A program made the translations under genes and the position numbers. The notes below the pieces were generated by a model, which did not search any database, had not been told where the DNA came from, and was given only the letters and a program-made list of their open reading frames with translations. Below are positions 51,055 to 59,036 of a stretch of DNA of 64,000 nt, in pieces. Source of the DNA: Proteobacteria bacterium ST_bin14 (GTDB lineage Bacteria > Pseudomonadota > Alphaproteobacteria > Sphingomonadales > Sphingomonadaceae). How positions within the stretch are numbered: the first letter of the stretch is position 1; every line of letters begins with the position of its first letter. Location: assembly GCA_002083655.1 (NCBI GenBank), contig MSXR01000005.1:115401-179400 (forward strand). The letters are read 5' to 3'.

Positions 51055-51600
51055 ATGCTGCGCAACATATTCTTCTATGGGATCATCGCCGGGGTGATTG
51101 TCGCGATCCCGACCTTCGGGCTGACGGTCTTGCTGAAGGATCATCCGCCCGAGAATTTCGGCCTGCTGATCGGCTATTCCACGATGCTGGTGGCGTTGAG
51201 TGCGATCTTCGTCGCGATCAAGCGTCAGCGCGACGTCGAGGGCGGTGGCGTGATCCGTTTCTGGCCCGCGCTCATGCTGGGGCTCGGCGTTAGCGTGATT
51301 GCCGGGATTCTCTACAGCCTGTCATGGGAAGCCGCGATGGCGGTGACGGGCATGGACTTCGCGGGGGATTATTCGCGGCAACTGATCGAAGCCGAAAAAG
51401 CCAAGGGCGTCAGCGGCGCGGCACTTGCCAAGTTCACGGCCGAGATGGAAGATTTCAAGAGGAACTACGCCAACCCGCTCTTCCGGCTGCCCATTACGTT
51501 CACAGAGATTTTCCCGGTCGGCGTGCTGGTGTCGCTCGTCTCGGCGGCGCTGTTGCGCAACAGCCGTTTCCTGCCGGCGCGAGCAGGGGCGGGTCAATGA
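51055..51600 (+). CDS. DUF4199 membrane protein
   Basis: A 181-residue membrane protein with four predicted segments (MLRNIFFYGIIAGVIVAIPTFGLTVLL, LLIGYSTMLVALSAIFVAIK, ALMLGLGVSVIAGILYSLSWEAAM, and a final FPVGVLVSLVSAALL). A hydrophilic loop SRQLIEAEKAKGVSGAALAKFTAEMEDFKRNYANP lies between segments three and four. This is the DUF4199 family layout; its function is unknown. It follows the LuxR-type gene by 108 bp on the same strand. Its stop codon lies inside the first copy of a 49-bp direct repeat. Confidence 0.85.
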   Translation: MLRNIFFYGIIAGVIVAIPTFGLTVLLKDHPPENFGLLIGYSTMLVALSAIFVAIKRQRDVEGGGVIRFWPALMLGLGVSVIAGILYSLSWEAAMAVTGMDFAGDYSRQLIEAEKAKGVSGAALAKFTAEMEDFKRNYANPLFRLPITFTEIFPVGVLVSLVSAALLRNSRFLPARAGAGQ

Positions 51601-51642
51601 AAGTCGCGTGACTTCGGAATGACGCGAATGTTGCGGGGGTGG
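51594..51642. repeat. 49-bp direct repeat, copy 1 (duplicate of the dnaE2 3' end)
   Basis: This copy matches 52523-52571 at 48 of 49 positions (one T/G difference) and is in the same orientation, 929 bp away. Copy 2 encodes the last residues of DnaE2 (HPRNIRVIPKSRDFH) on the minus strand. Copy 1 has the same coding potential but no dnaE2 gene attached, so it is the displaced duplicate. Confidence 0.92.
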
Positions 51643-51773
51643 AGCTGCATGCGTGGCAACCATGATGCAATCGATCCGGGGATTGATGCTCGCCCATGAT
51701 TGCGGCACAGCATTTTCATGACAGCATTGGGTGGCATGGCAGCGAATACGCGCACAAACCGGATAAAGGTGTG

Positions 51774-52508
51774 ATGGCCAAGCAAGCGACACCGCAGTTT
51801 GCGCTTAACCCGGCGCTAGACGCCCAAGCACTGGCGAAGCGATTTCAGGAATCGGGCCGCATCCATATTGGCGGTTTGCTCGATCCAGCTTCGGCCGATG
51901 CCATGCACGCACAATTGCGGGCGCGAACGGATTGGAAACAGGTGATCAACTCAGGCGAACGCCTGGTCGAACTAACGCGCCCGACGCGCGCGGGATTAAG
52001 CGCGGCGCAGCAGACTGATCTCGATAACGCAGTCTATGCCGGGGCCCGGGAAGGCTTCCAATTTCGGTATGAATCGATCCGGGTGCCTGATGAAACAAGG
52101 CTGCGGGCGACCAGTAATGATCCTCTGGCGGCATTTGCTGCCTGGCTGTCGCGAGGCGCGGCACGCGATTTTCTGCGGGAGGTAATGCAAGAGCCGAAAA
52201 TCGCTTATGCCGATGCGCAGGCGACCGCTTATTCGCCGGGTGATTTTTTGACCGGGCATGATGATGCTGTGCCCGGCAAGCACCGGCTGGCAGCCTATGT
52301 CTTTAACCTGACCCCGATCTGGCGACCCGAATGGGGCGGGCTGCTGTTGTTTCATGATCGCGACGGCGTTTCGGTTGATGGCTTTTCGCCCGTGCATAAT
52401 GCGCTCAACCTGTTCCGCGTTCCACAAATCCACAGCGTGAGCGAAGTGACCCGTGCCGCCGCCTTTCGGCGTTACGCGATTACCGGCTGGCTCCGAAGCA
52501 AAGGCTGA
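51774..52508 (+). CDS. 2OG-Fe(II) oxygenase (prolyl-hydroxylase-like)
   Basis: A 244-residue double-stranded beta-helix oxygenase. The iron facial triad and 2-oxoglutarate anchor are visible: H and D in FLTGHDDAVPGKHRLAAYVFNL, the distal H in PQIHSVSEV and R in FRRYAITGWLR. It resembles the COG3751 prolyl 4-hydroxylase-like group, which hydroxylates proteins or small molecules. The ATG at 51774 gives MAKQATPQFALNPALD; the frame begins 26 codons upstream. The gene and its flanks lie exactly between two copies of a 49-bp repeat derived from dnaE2, suggesting that the segment arrived or moved as one unit. Confidence 0.85.
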   Translation: MAKQATPQFALNPALDAQALAKRFQESGRIHIGGLLDPASADAMHAQLRARTDWKQVINSGERLVELTRPTRAGLSAAQQTDLDNAVYAGAREGFQFRYESIRVPDETRLRATSNDPLAAFAAWLSRGAARDFLREVMQEPKIAYADAQATAYSPGDFLTGHDDAVPGKHRLAAYVFNLTPIWRPEWGGLLLFHDRDGVSVDGFSPVHNALNLFRVPQIHSVSEVTRAAAFRRYAITGWLRSKG

Positions 52509-52522
52509 GTTTGTCCCCAGGA

Positions 52523-52571
52523 TCAATGAAAGTCGCGGGACTTCGGAATGACGCGAATGTTGCGGGGGTGG
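52523..52571. repeat. 49-bp direct repeat, copy 2 (native dnaE2 3' end)
   Basis: This is the coding copy: on the minus strand it encodes the final residues of DnaE2 and its stop. It matches 51594-51642 with a single mismatch. The 2OG-Fe(II) oxygenase gene lies between the copies. Confidence 0.92.
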
Positions 52572-55500
52572 CCGCCGCCGGGGCGGTGGCGGTTGGACAT
52601 GGAACTGGGGTGGGGCGGGTGATCAAATTCATCGGCGCGCGATCGTTCGACCGGCGTGTCGCCGCGTTCTGACAAGCTATCGAGCATCACCGTGCGATCG
52701 ATGATCCGGCTGGCCATCAGGTGGACGACGCCCTCAATACTGCGCTGCACCTGGCCCTCCACCAGCATCAGCCGCGATGCCATCACCTGTCGCCGGTACA
52801 TCTCAAACTGCCGTGCCCATAGCACGACATTGGTGACCCCGGTTTCATCCTCAATCGTGATGAAGATCGCATTGCCATTGCCCGGTCGCTGGCGGACCAG
52901 CACAATCCCGGCGGTGCGGACGCGCGCGTCGCCTTTGGCGGTGGTGGTTTCGGCACAGCTGAGGATGCCCTCCGCCCGCAATTCTGCGCGCAAGAAAGCC
53001 ATTGGATGCGCCTTTAGCGACAGCCGGGTCATCTGGTAATCGGCAACGACATGCTCGGCGGCGGACATGACGGGCAGCGCCGCATCCGCCTCCTCCCCCA
53101 GTTCGCGCGCGCGCGCGGCGGCGAATAAAGGCAGTTCGCCGGTCGGGGTGCGGCGCACTTCCCATAATGCCTCACGCCGGTTCAGCGCGATGGAACGGAA
53201 CGCATCGGCATCCGCCAGCAACCGCAATGCGCGTTGCGGCAGGTGCGCGCGGTGAGCGATATCCTCGATTGAGGTGAACGGGGCTTGCGCGCGGGCCAGG
53301 GCGATTGCCCCCGCCCAATCATGCCGAAAGCCGGTGATCTGGCGAAAACCAAGGCGAAGCGCATGGCCTTTGGTGTCGACTCTAGGCCCCTCCCCTTCAA
53401 AGCAGGGAAGGGGCTGATTTTCGATCCCATTATCCCACCCACTCCACGCCACATCGATACCGCGCACCTCGACGCCATGCTCGCGCGCGTCGCGCACGAT
53501 CTGTGCGGGGGCGTAAAACCCCATCGGTTGCGAATTGAGCAGCGCGCAGGCGAACACCGCCGGATGGTGGCATTTGATCCACGACGACACATAGACGAGC
53601 CGCGCAAATGCCAGCGCATGGCTTTCGGGAAAGCCGTAACTGCCAAATCCCTTGATCTGTTCAAAACAGCGCCGGGCAAAATCAGCCTCATAGCCGCGCG
53701 ACACCATGCCACCGACCATCTTCGCCTCAAAATGCTCCATCCCGCCGACATTACGAAACGTCGCCATTGATTTGCGCAGCCGGTTCGCCTCGTCAGGCGT
53801 AAACTTCGCCGCGACGATGGCCAGCTTCATCGCCTGTTCCTGAAAAAGCGGCACGCCGAATGTCTTGCCCAGCAACTGCTTCAACTCATCCGCTGGTCCA
53901 TGTTCGGGGCTGGGGGATGGATATTCCACCTTCTCGCGCCCCGCCCTGCGCCGCAGATATGGATGCACCATATCGCCCTGAATCGGCCCCGGCCGCACAA
54001 TCGCGACCTGGATCACCAGATCATAGAGCTCACGGGGTTTCAGCCGGGGCAGCATGTTGATCTGCGCGCGGCTTTCGACCTGGAACACGCCGATGCTGTC
54101 GCCCTTGCACAGCATGTCATACACCGCCGGATCATCCGCCGGGATGCTATCAAGCTGGTAATCGCCCAGCCCCTCCGCGCGCAGCAGCTCAAAGCTTTTC
54201 TGGATGCAGGTCAGCATGCCGAGCGCGAGCACATCAACCTTCATCAGCCCCAGCGCGTCGATATCGTCCTTGTCCCATTCGATGAAGGTCCGGTCGGCCA
54301 TTGCGGCGTTATGGATTGGCACCAGCTCATCCAGCCGCCCCTGCGTCAGCACGAACCCGCCGACATGCTGCGACAGATGGCGCGGGAAATGCAGCAACTG
54401 ATCGACCAGTGATTTCAGCCGCTGCATCGCCGGATCATCCAGGCTGAACCCGGTTTCGGCAAAGCGCTTTTCCTCCATCTGGCTGGCATAGCTGCCCCAT
54501 ACGGTGCTGCTGATCCGCGTCGTCACATCCTCTGTAAAGCCAAGCACCTTGCCCACTTCGCGCACCGCGCTGCGCGGGCGATAATGGATCACCGTTGCGG
54601 CAATCCCGGCATGATCGCGGCCATAGCGGGCATAGATATGCTGCATCACCTCTTCACGGCGTTCATGTTCGAAATCGACATCAATATCGGGCGGCTCATC
54701 GCGCGCGGACGACACGAAACGCGAGAACAGCAGATCATATTTCATTGGATCAACCGAGGTGATGCCAAGCAGAAAACACACTACCGAATTGGCAGCGGAA
54801 CCCCGCCCCTGACACAATATCGGCGGGGTGACGGAGCGGGCAAACTTCACCATTTCGTACACGGTGAGGAAATAATAGGCATAGTTGCGCGCGCGGATCA
54901 GATCGAATTCTTCGTACAGCAGCCGGCACAGCTTGCCGGGCAACGCACCGGGATAGCGCGCTTGTGCTGCCATCAGCACAATATGCTGCAGCCAGTCCTG
55001 CGACGTCCAACCATCGGGCACCGGTTCATGCGGATATTCATAGCGCAACTGATCGAGCGAAAAATCGATGCGGCCCAACAGGGTGATGCTTTCGGCAATC
55101 GCCTGCGGATAATCGCAGAACAGCCGCGCCATCTCATCCGGGCTTTTCAGGTGGCGTTCGGCATTGGCCAGCAAGCGTTTTCCCGCCGCCGCAATCGTGG
55201 TTCTGCCCAATATGCAGCTCAGCACATCATGCAGCGGCCTGGCGGCGGGATTGGCATAAAGCGCATCATTGGTGGCGATCATCGGCACGCCAAGCTTTGC
55301 CGCCAGCGCCGCGCGCCGCGCCAGCATCCGCCGGTCACGCCCGGCATAGGGCATCCGCGCGGCAATCCATACGCGGTTGGGTGCGGCTTTGATTAGCCAG
55401 CGTAGCCGGTCTTTATTGCCGCTGGCACGGTGAACGATTGTCGGCGCTTGCGTGCTGACGGGAATATTTTCGGCCGCATCAAAGCTCGTTTCCGGCAGCA

Positions 55501-55885
55501 CGATCAGCAGCAGATCATCGATATGCGCCAGCAGATCGGCCAGCCCGATCAGGCACCCGCCCTTCACCGCGCGCCTGTTGCCCAGCGTCAGCAACCGGCA
55601 TAGCCGCCCCCAGCCGTGCCGGGTCGCAGGATAGGCGACGATATCCGGCGTGCCATCCGCAAACACCAGCCGCGCGCCAACGACCAGTTTGAAGTTCAGC
55701 CCAGGCGTTTTCTGCATCGCCTCACGCAGCGCAACATGCGCGCGGACGACACCGGCAACGGTGTTACGATCAGCGATGCCGATGCCGGACTGGCCCAGTG
55801 CAATGGCCTCGGCAACCATCTCCTCTGCGTGCGATGCACCGCGCAGGAAGGAATAATTGGTGGCGGTGACGAGGTCAGCGAACAT
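52523..55885 (-). CDS. dnaE2: error-prone DNA polymerase DnaE2 (ImuC)
   Basis: A 1120-residue translesion polymerase of the C family. It starts with the PHP domain (FADLVTATNYSFLRGASHAEEMVAEAIALGQSGIGIADRN). The catalytic Asp pair is in PDIDVDFEHERREEVMQHIYARYG near residue 400, and the core continues with FPRHLSQHVGGFVLT and a C-terminal OB fold. It ends in the conserved RNIRVIPKSRDFH. With ImuA and ImuB it forms the mutasome that carries out damage-induced mutagenesis. Unlike the compact operon in many relatives, it is separated from imuB by 284 bp containing inverted REP elements, and I see no LexA box directly in front of it. Confidence 0.96.
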   Translation of the reverse strand: MFADLVTATNYSFLRGASHAEEMVAEAIALGQSGIGIADRNTVAGVVRAHVALREAMQKTPGLNFKLVVGARLVFADGTPDIVAYPATRHGWGRLCRLLTLGNRRAVKGGCLIGLADLLAHIDDLLLIVLPETSFDAAENIPVSTQAPTIVHRASGNKDRLRWLIKAAPNRVWIAARMPYAGRDRRMLARRAALAAKLGVPMIATNDALYANPAARPLHDVLSCILGRTTIAAAGKRLLANAERHLKSPDEMARLFCDYPQAIAESITLLGRIDFSLDQLRYEYPHEPVPDGWTSQDWLQHIVLMAAQARYPGALPGKLCRLLYEEFDLIRARNYAYYFLTVYEMVKFARSVTPPILCQGRGSAANSVVCFLLGITSVDPMKYDLLFSRFVSSARDEPPDIDVDFEHERREEVMQHIYARYGRDHAGIAATVIHYRPRSAVREVGKVLGFTEDVTTRISSTVWGSYASQMEEKRFAETGFSLDDPAMQRLKSLVDQLLHFPRHLSQHVGGFVLTQGRLDELVPIHNAAMADRTFIEWDKDDIDALGLMKVDVLALGMLTCIQKSFELLRAEGLGDYQLDSIPADDPAVYDMLCKGDSIGVFQVESRAQINMLPRLKPRELYDLVIQVAIVRPGPIQGDMVHPYLRRRAGREKVEYPSPSPEHGPADELKQLLGKTFGVPLFQEQAMKLAIVAAKFTPDEANRLRKSMATFRNVGGMEHFEAKMVGGMVSRGYEADFARRCFEQIKGFGSYGFPESHALAFARLVYVSSWIKCHHPAVFACALLNSQPMGFYAPAQIVRDAREHGVEVRGIDVAWSGWDNGIENQPLPCFEGEGPRVDTKGHALRLGFRQITGFRHDWAGAIALARAQAPFTSIEDIAHRAHLPQRALRLLADADAFRSIALNRREALWEVRRTPTGELPLFAAARARELGEEADAALPVMSAAEHVVADYQMTRLSLKAHPMAFLRAELRAEGILSCAETTTAKGDARVRTAGIVLVRQRPGNGNAIFITIEDETGVTNVVLWARQFEMYRRQVMASRLMLVEGQVQRSIEGVVHLMASRIIDRTVMLDSLSERGDTPVERSRADEFDHPPHPSSMSNRHRPGGGHPRNIRVIPKSRDFH

Positions 55886-55943
55886 TAGAAAAAGGCTGGT
55901 TCACGCGGAAGCGCGGAGACGTGGAGGGGGTTAGATAAAATGC

Positions 55944-56048
55944 GCTTCCCCGGCGAAGGCCGGGGTCCAGTTGCGGTCAGGTCTGGGTTGGCGCACCGCG
56001 TCCAAACGATAACCTTCGCGACTAGACCCCGGCCTTCGCCGGGGAAGC
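55944..56048. repeat. inverted pair of REP-type hairpins (BIME-like)
   Basis: Two 24-bp arms (55944-55967 and 56025-56048) are perfect inverted copies, extending to 27 with one mismatch. Each arm is itself a hairpin with stem CCCCGGC/GCCGGGG around a GAAG loop. The 57 bp between the arms is unique. This architecture matches bacterial interspersed mosaic elements and lies between imuB and dnaE2. Confidence 0.9.
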
Positions 56049-56169
56049 GGCTCTGGGCGATCCGGTTACTTACTTCACGCACCCCCTCCGCGCCTCCGCG
56101 CGAAGCCCATTCCACGCAAGCCAGCGAGGTGCCCAATCGGCACCAAGGCCCGCCCCTCACCAACCACGC

Positions 56170-57711
56170 TCACGCGAACAGCCCGTGCATGTACCAGCCC
56201 GGATTGGCCTTTTCCGCCCCGTACAGCCCGTGCCGGAAAATCCAGAAGCGCCGCCCGCGCGCATCCTCTACGCGGTAATAATCGCGCGTCAGGCCTGCCC
56301 CTTTGTTCATATGCCCGTCGGCGCGCTTCCACCATTCCGCCGCGATCCGTTCCGGTCCCTCGAACCGTGTCACCTCGTGCAACGTCCGCCGCCAGCGAAA
56401 GCGGTGCGGCGGGCCATCGGGCACTTCGGCAATCACCTCAATCACCTGCGGCGGATCGAACAAGTGAATGGGGCGCAGCGGCGGCTCCCCCTGTTCCGGT
56501 GCCTGCCACGCCGCAGGCTCGGGCGCATCAATCGCGGGCAGCGCAAACGCCGCCTGTTCGGGGATGTGCGTGTCGCGCGGGCGCAGGCGGCGAAAGCGAT
56601 TGCGCCCCACCCGCGTGCTCAGCCGATCGATCAGCGCGGCAAGTTCACCCGCTGCCACCGCCCCGCCCTCCAGTTGCAATTGCGTGGGCGCAAGCGGCTC
56701 CAGCACCGGCACCGCCAGCCGGATCAAATCAAAACCAAACCCCGGATCAATCGGATCATTCAGCGAATCAATCCGTTCCGCGAACAGCCGCATCACCGCC
56801 TTGGGATCACGCAGCGGCAGGCTTGCCTCAACGCCCAGATCACGCACGGTGCCGTCGCTGCGATACAGCCGCGCGGCAAAGCGCCGCCCACCCTTGTGCC
56901 GCTCCAGCATCGCCTCCCCAGCCTCGCCCGCAAGTTCACCCAGCACCGCCAGCGCATAATCCGTCTGCGCAATCGGCTCTGCAAAGCGGCGTTCGAACAG
57001 CAACGCCGGTTCGGCGCGGCGCGGTGAAATGCGGCTGTCCGATTTGCCGAGCAGCCGGGCGAGCATGTCGCTCGTCTCCGCCCCAAACCGCGCGGCCAGG
57101 GGGGCGCTGGGTCGGCTCGCCAGATCACCGATTGATTTCAGCCCGGCCCGGCGCAGCGCCAGTTCGGTTTCATCATCGCAGCGCAACGCCGCGATCGGCA
57201 AGCGCAGCACCGCCGCCTTTTCATCGGCTGCCGGTACGGACTGGAACCGCGCCAGCGCCTGCGCGGCTTCAGGGGTTGAGGCAAGCGCGTGGCGCAGTTG
57301 CACCCCGGCGCGGTCGGCCCAATGCTCGACATCCTCCACCAGCCCCGCCTCACCGCCCGCATGCGGGCAACCGGTGATGTCCAGCGTCAACCCGGCATCG
57401 TCGAGCGCGACCATCGGCGTAAACCGGTCGCAGGCATCGGCCAGCCGATCGAGCAACTGCTGATCCGCCACCGGATCATCATCAACCGCCAGCAGATCCG
57501 GCACACGCGCGCGAGCATCGGCCAGCGCCAGCCCCAGATGCGCGCGCCCGCCATCATCTGCCGCCACGATCCGCATCGCGCCGCGCATTTTCTGCGTGAA
57601 CACCACACCGTCAGCCGGTGCGGCGTTCCCCGCCCGTCGCCAGCGATCCGCCGACAGATAGGGGAACCACAGCGCGAGGAACCGCCGCTTCCCGGAACTT
57701 CCCTTGGTCAC
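56170..57711 (-). CDS. imuB: ImuB, Y-family polymerase-like mutasome protein
   Basis: A 513-residue Y-family homologue that lacks the usual acidic catalytic triad and acts as the hub linking ImuA, DnaE2 and the sliding clamp. The N-terminus from a GTG at 57711 is VTKGSSGKRRFLALWFPYLSADRW, with LDDAGLTLDITGCPHAGGEAGLVEDV in the palm. The C-terminal region ends RFWIFRHGLYGAEKANPGWYMHGLFA. The longer open frame is antisense-like coding over imuA and is not accepted. Its start overlaps the 3' end of imuA by about 100 bp, indicating coupled translation. Confidence 0.92.
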   Translation of the reverse strand: MTKGSSGKRRFLALWFPYLSADRWRRAGNAAPADGVVFTQKMRGAMRIVAADDGGRAHLGLALADARARVPDLLAVDDDPVADQQLLDRLADACDRFTPMVALDDAGLTLDITGCPHAGGEAGLVEDVEHWADRAGVQLRHALASTPEAAQALARFQSVPAADEKAAVLRLPIAALRCDDETELALRRAGLKSIGDLASRPSAPLAARFGAETSDMLARLLGKSDSRISPRRAEPALLFERRFAEPIAQTDYALAVLGELAGEAGEAMLERHKGGRRFAARLYRSDGTVRDLGVEASLPLRDPKAVMRLFAERIDSLNDPIDPGFGFDLIRLAVPVLEPLAPTQLQLEGGAVAAGELAALIDRLSTRVGRNRFRRLRPRDTHIPEQAAFALPAIDAPEPAAWQAPEQGEPPLRPIHLFDPPQVIEVIAEVPDGPPHRFRWRRTLHEVTRFEGPERIAAEWWKRADGHMNKGAGLTRDYYRVEDARGRRFWIFRHGLYGAEKANPGWYMHGLFA

Positions 57712-58396
57712 GATTCCACTCCACTTGCCATGAACGGTCGGCACTGCCGCCGCGCTGGCGCAAAAGATTAAGGGTAAGCGTTGGATAGCCCGGCGCGCTC
57801 GCCTCCAGCGGATTTGCCGCCGCCGACGCCACCGACCAGCGGGTTTGCGCCGCACTCGGCCCCGGTTCGGCATCGGCGCGCAGCATCAGCGCGGTGACGC
57901 CGCTGGCCTGTGCCGCCACCGCCAGCCGCCTGCTCGCGGTTAAATCCAGCGCGCGCGGGTTTTTCCACAATTCAATCACCGCAACATCGATATCGGGGCA
58001 GCGCACCACCTCTGATGCAACGCGCAGCACCCCCAGCGCATCGTCGATCACGCCCAGGATCACCCGGCCCGGATCAATCCCCAGTTCGGCCAGCCCCGGC
58101 GCATGCAGGCACCCGCCGCGCGCCTCTGCCGCCTGTTCGCGCAGCCAGAATATCGTCGCGCCCTGCCGCGCCAGTTGCGTCGCCAGCATTGCGGCAAAGC
58201 CCGCTGCGCTGCCGGTATCGTCAATCGTTGCGGCGAACACCTCATGCAGCCGCGCGCGCATCAACCCGCCGCCCAGCGCCGCATCAATGGCGGCATGGCC
58301 ACACGACACCATCTGCGCCACGCCCTCAGCACGCGACCGCTCCCCCGCCGCAATCTGCGCACGCAACTTCATGATCGTATCGGGCGAATCGTGCAT
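57611..58396 (-). CDS. imuA: ImuA, RecA-like mutasome protein
   Basis: A 261-residue protein related to RecA but without a full Walker A motif. The N-terminal GHAAIDAALGGGLMRARLHEVFA replaces the P-loop region, and ATIFWLREQAAEARGGCLHAPGLAELGIDPGRVILG is the family core, ending SWQVEWNRDQGKFRE. ImuA partners ImuB and DnaE2 in SOS mutagenesis. It is the first gene of the locus, with a consensus LexA box five bases upstream of the ATG. Confidence 0.92.
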   Translation of the reverse strand: MHDSPDTIMKLRAQIAAGERSRAEGVAQMVSCGHAAIDAALGGGLMRARLHEVFAATIDDTGSAAGFAAMLATQLARQGATIFWLREQAAEARGGCLHAPGLAELGIDPGRVILGVIDDALGVLRVASEVVRCPDIDVAVIELWKNPRALDLTASRRLAVAAQASGVTALMLRADAEPGPSAAQTRWSVASAAANPLEASAPGYPTLTLNLLRQRGGSADRSWQVEWNRDQGKFREAAVPRAVVPLSVGGSLATGGERRTG

Positions 58397-58400
58397 TATC

Positions 58401-58415
58401 GTTCCTGTTATGTTC
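58401..58415. promoter_or_regulatory. LexA (SOS) box before imuA
   Basis: GTTC (58401-58404), seven bases, then GTTC (58412-58415): the exact alphaproteobacterial LexA consensus GTTC-N7-GTTC, reading GAAC-N7-GAAC on the imuA strand. It abuts the imuA start, so LexA would block transcription of the mutasome locus until DNA damage. Confidence 0.88.
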
Positions 58416-58449
58416 TAAATCAGCGCGCAATGCGTTTGAGTCAAGCCAA

Positions 58450-58768
58450 ACGACGGGTCATTGGTTGACGACGGCCGATTAAAAGCCACCAGCAATCGAC
58501 GCTTCCCGGCCTCCATGAACTCCTTGGACCAGGTGTAATACAGGCTCTAGGCAATGCCTTCTTTGCGGCACAGTTCGGCGATGCTGTCCTCGCCGCGCAG
58601 GCCGTCAGCACGATGCGGGCTCGGCTTTTGGATAAACCCCCGGATCATCCGTCGCCTGCACTGTCTGCGGCCGAGAAATGCCGCCGGGTCTGCCGCCGAA
58701 TGTCCTTCATCACCGCTTCCGCAGGCGGCCTTGGCCGGCAATTTCTTTAAGAGGGGTTGGGTCTTCAT
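58450..58768 (-). pseudogene. IS3-family transposase OrfA remnant
   Basis: Translated on the minus strand across a frameshift and an in-frame stop, the fragment reads MKTQPLLKKLPAK, then MKDIRRQTRRHFSAAD, then DGLRGEDSIAELCRKEGIA*SLYYTWSKEFMEAGKRRLL. This is the first open frame (helix-turn-helix OrfA) of an IS3-family element. The frame changes near 58650 and a TAG interrupts it near 58553; the rest of the transposase and clear terminal inverted repeats are missing. It lies between imuA and tRNA-Gln and is inactive. Confidence 0.75.
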
Positions 58769-58881
58769 CTTCGTTCCTTCGTCAGGAGGACGAAGCTGAA
58801 CCCTCCCTAATTCACGGCCCAAATCTGTGCCATTGGTCCTGACGGGGACCAAGTGTTTGTTTTTAAATAAATAATGCAGTC

Positions 58882-58956
58882 TGGCTGGGGCGGCAGGATT
58901 CGAACCTACGAATGGCGGCATCAAAAGCCGCTGCCTTACCGCTTGGCGACGCCCCA
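58882..58956 (-). tRNA. tRNA-Gln (anticodon TTG)
   Basis: A 75-base cloverleaf on the minus strand. The acceptor stem TGGGGCG/CGCCCCA is followed by GCCA, with the D arm GCCAAGCGGTAAGGC, anticodon loop CTTTTGA with anticodon TTG, and T arm GGTTCGAATCC. The first base (T) and the unusual acceptor match the glutamine isoacceptor identity elements. A CCA end is encoded. Confidence 0.95.
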
Positions 58957-59036
58957 GCAGAGCGGGTGGCTTTAGGGGGTGATGGGGCGGGTGGAAAGGG
59001 GGGATGCGCCACTTATCTCCCGCTCCATCACGATTT

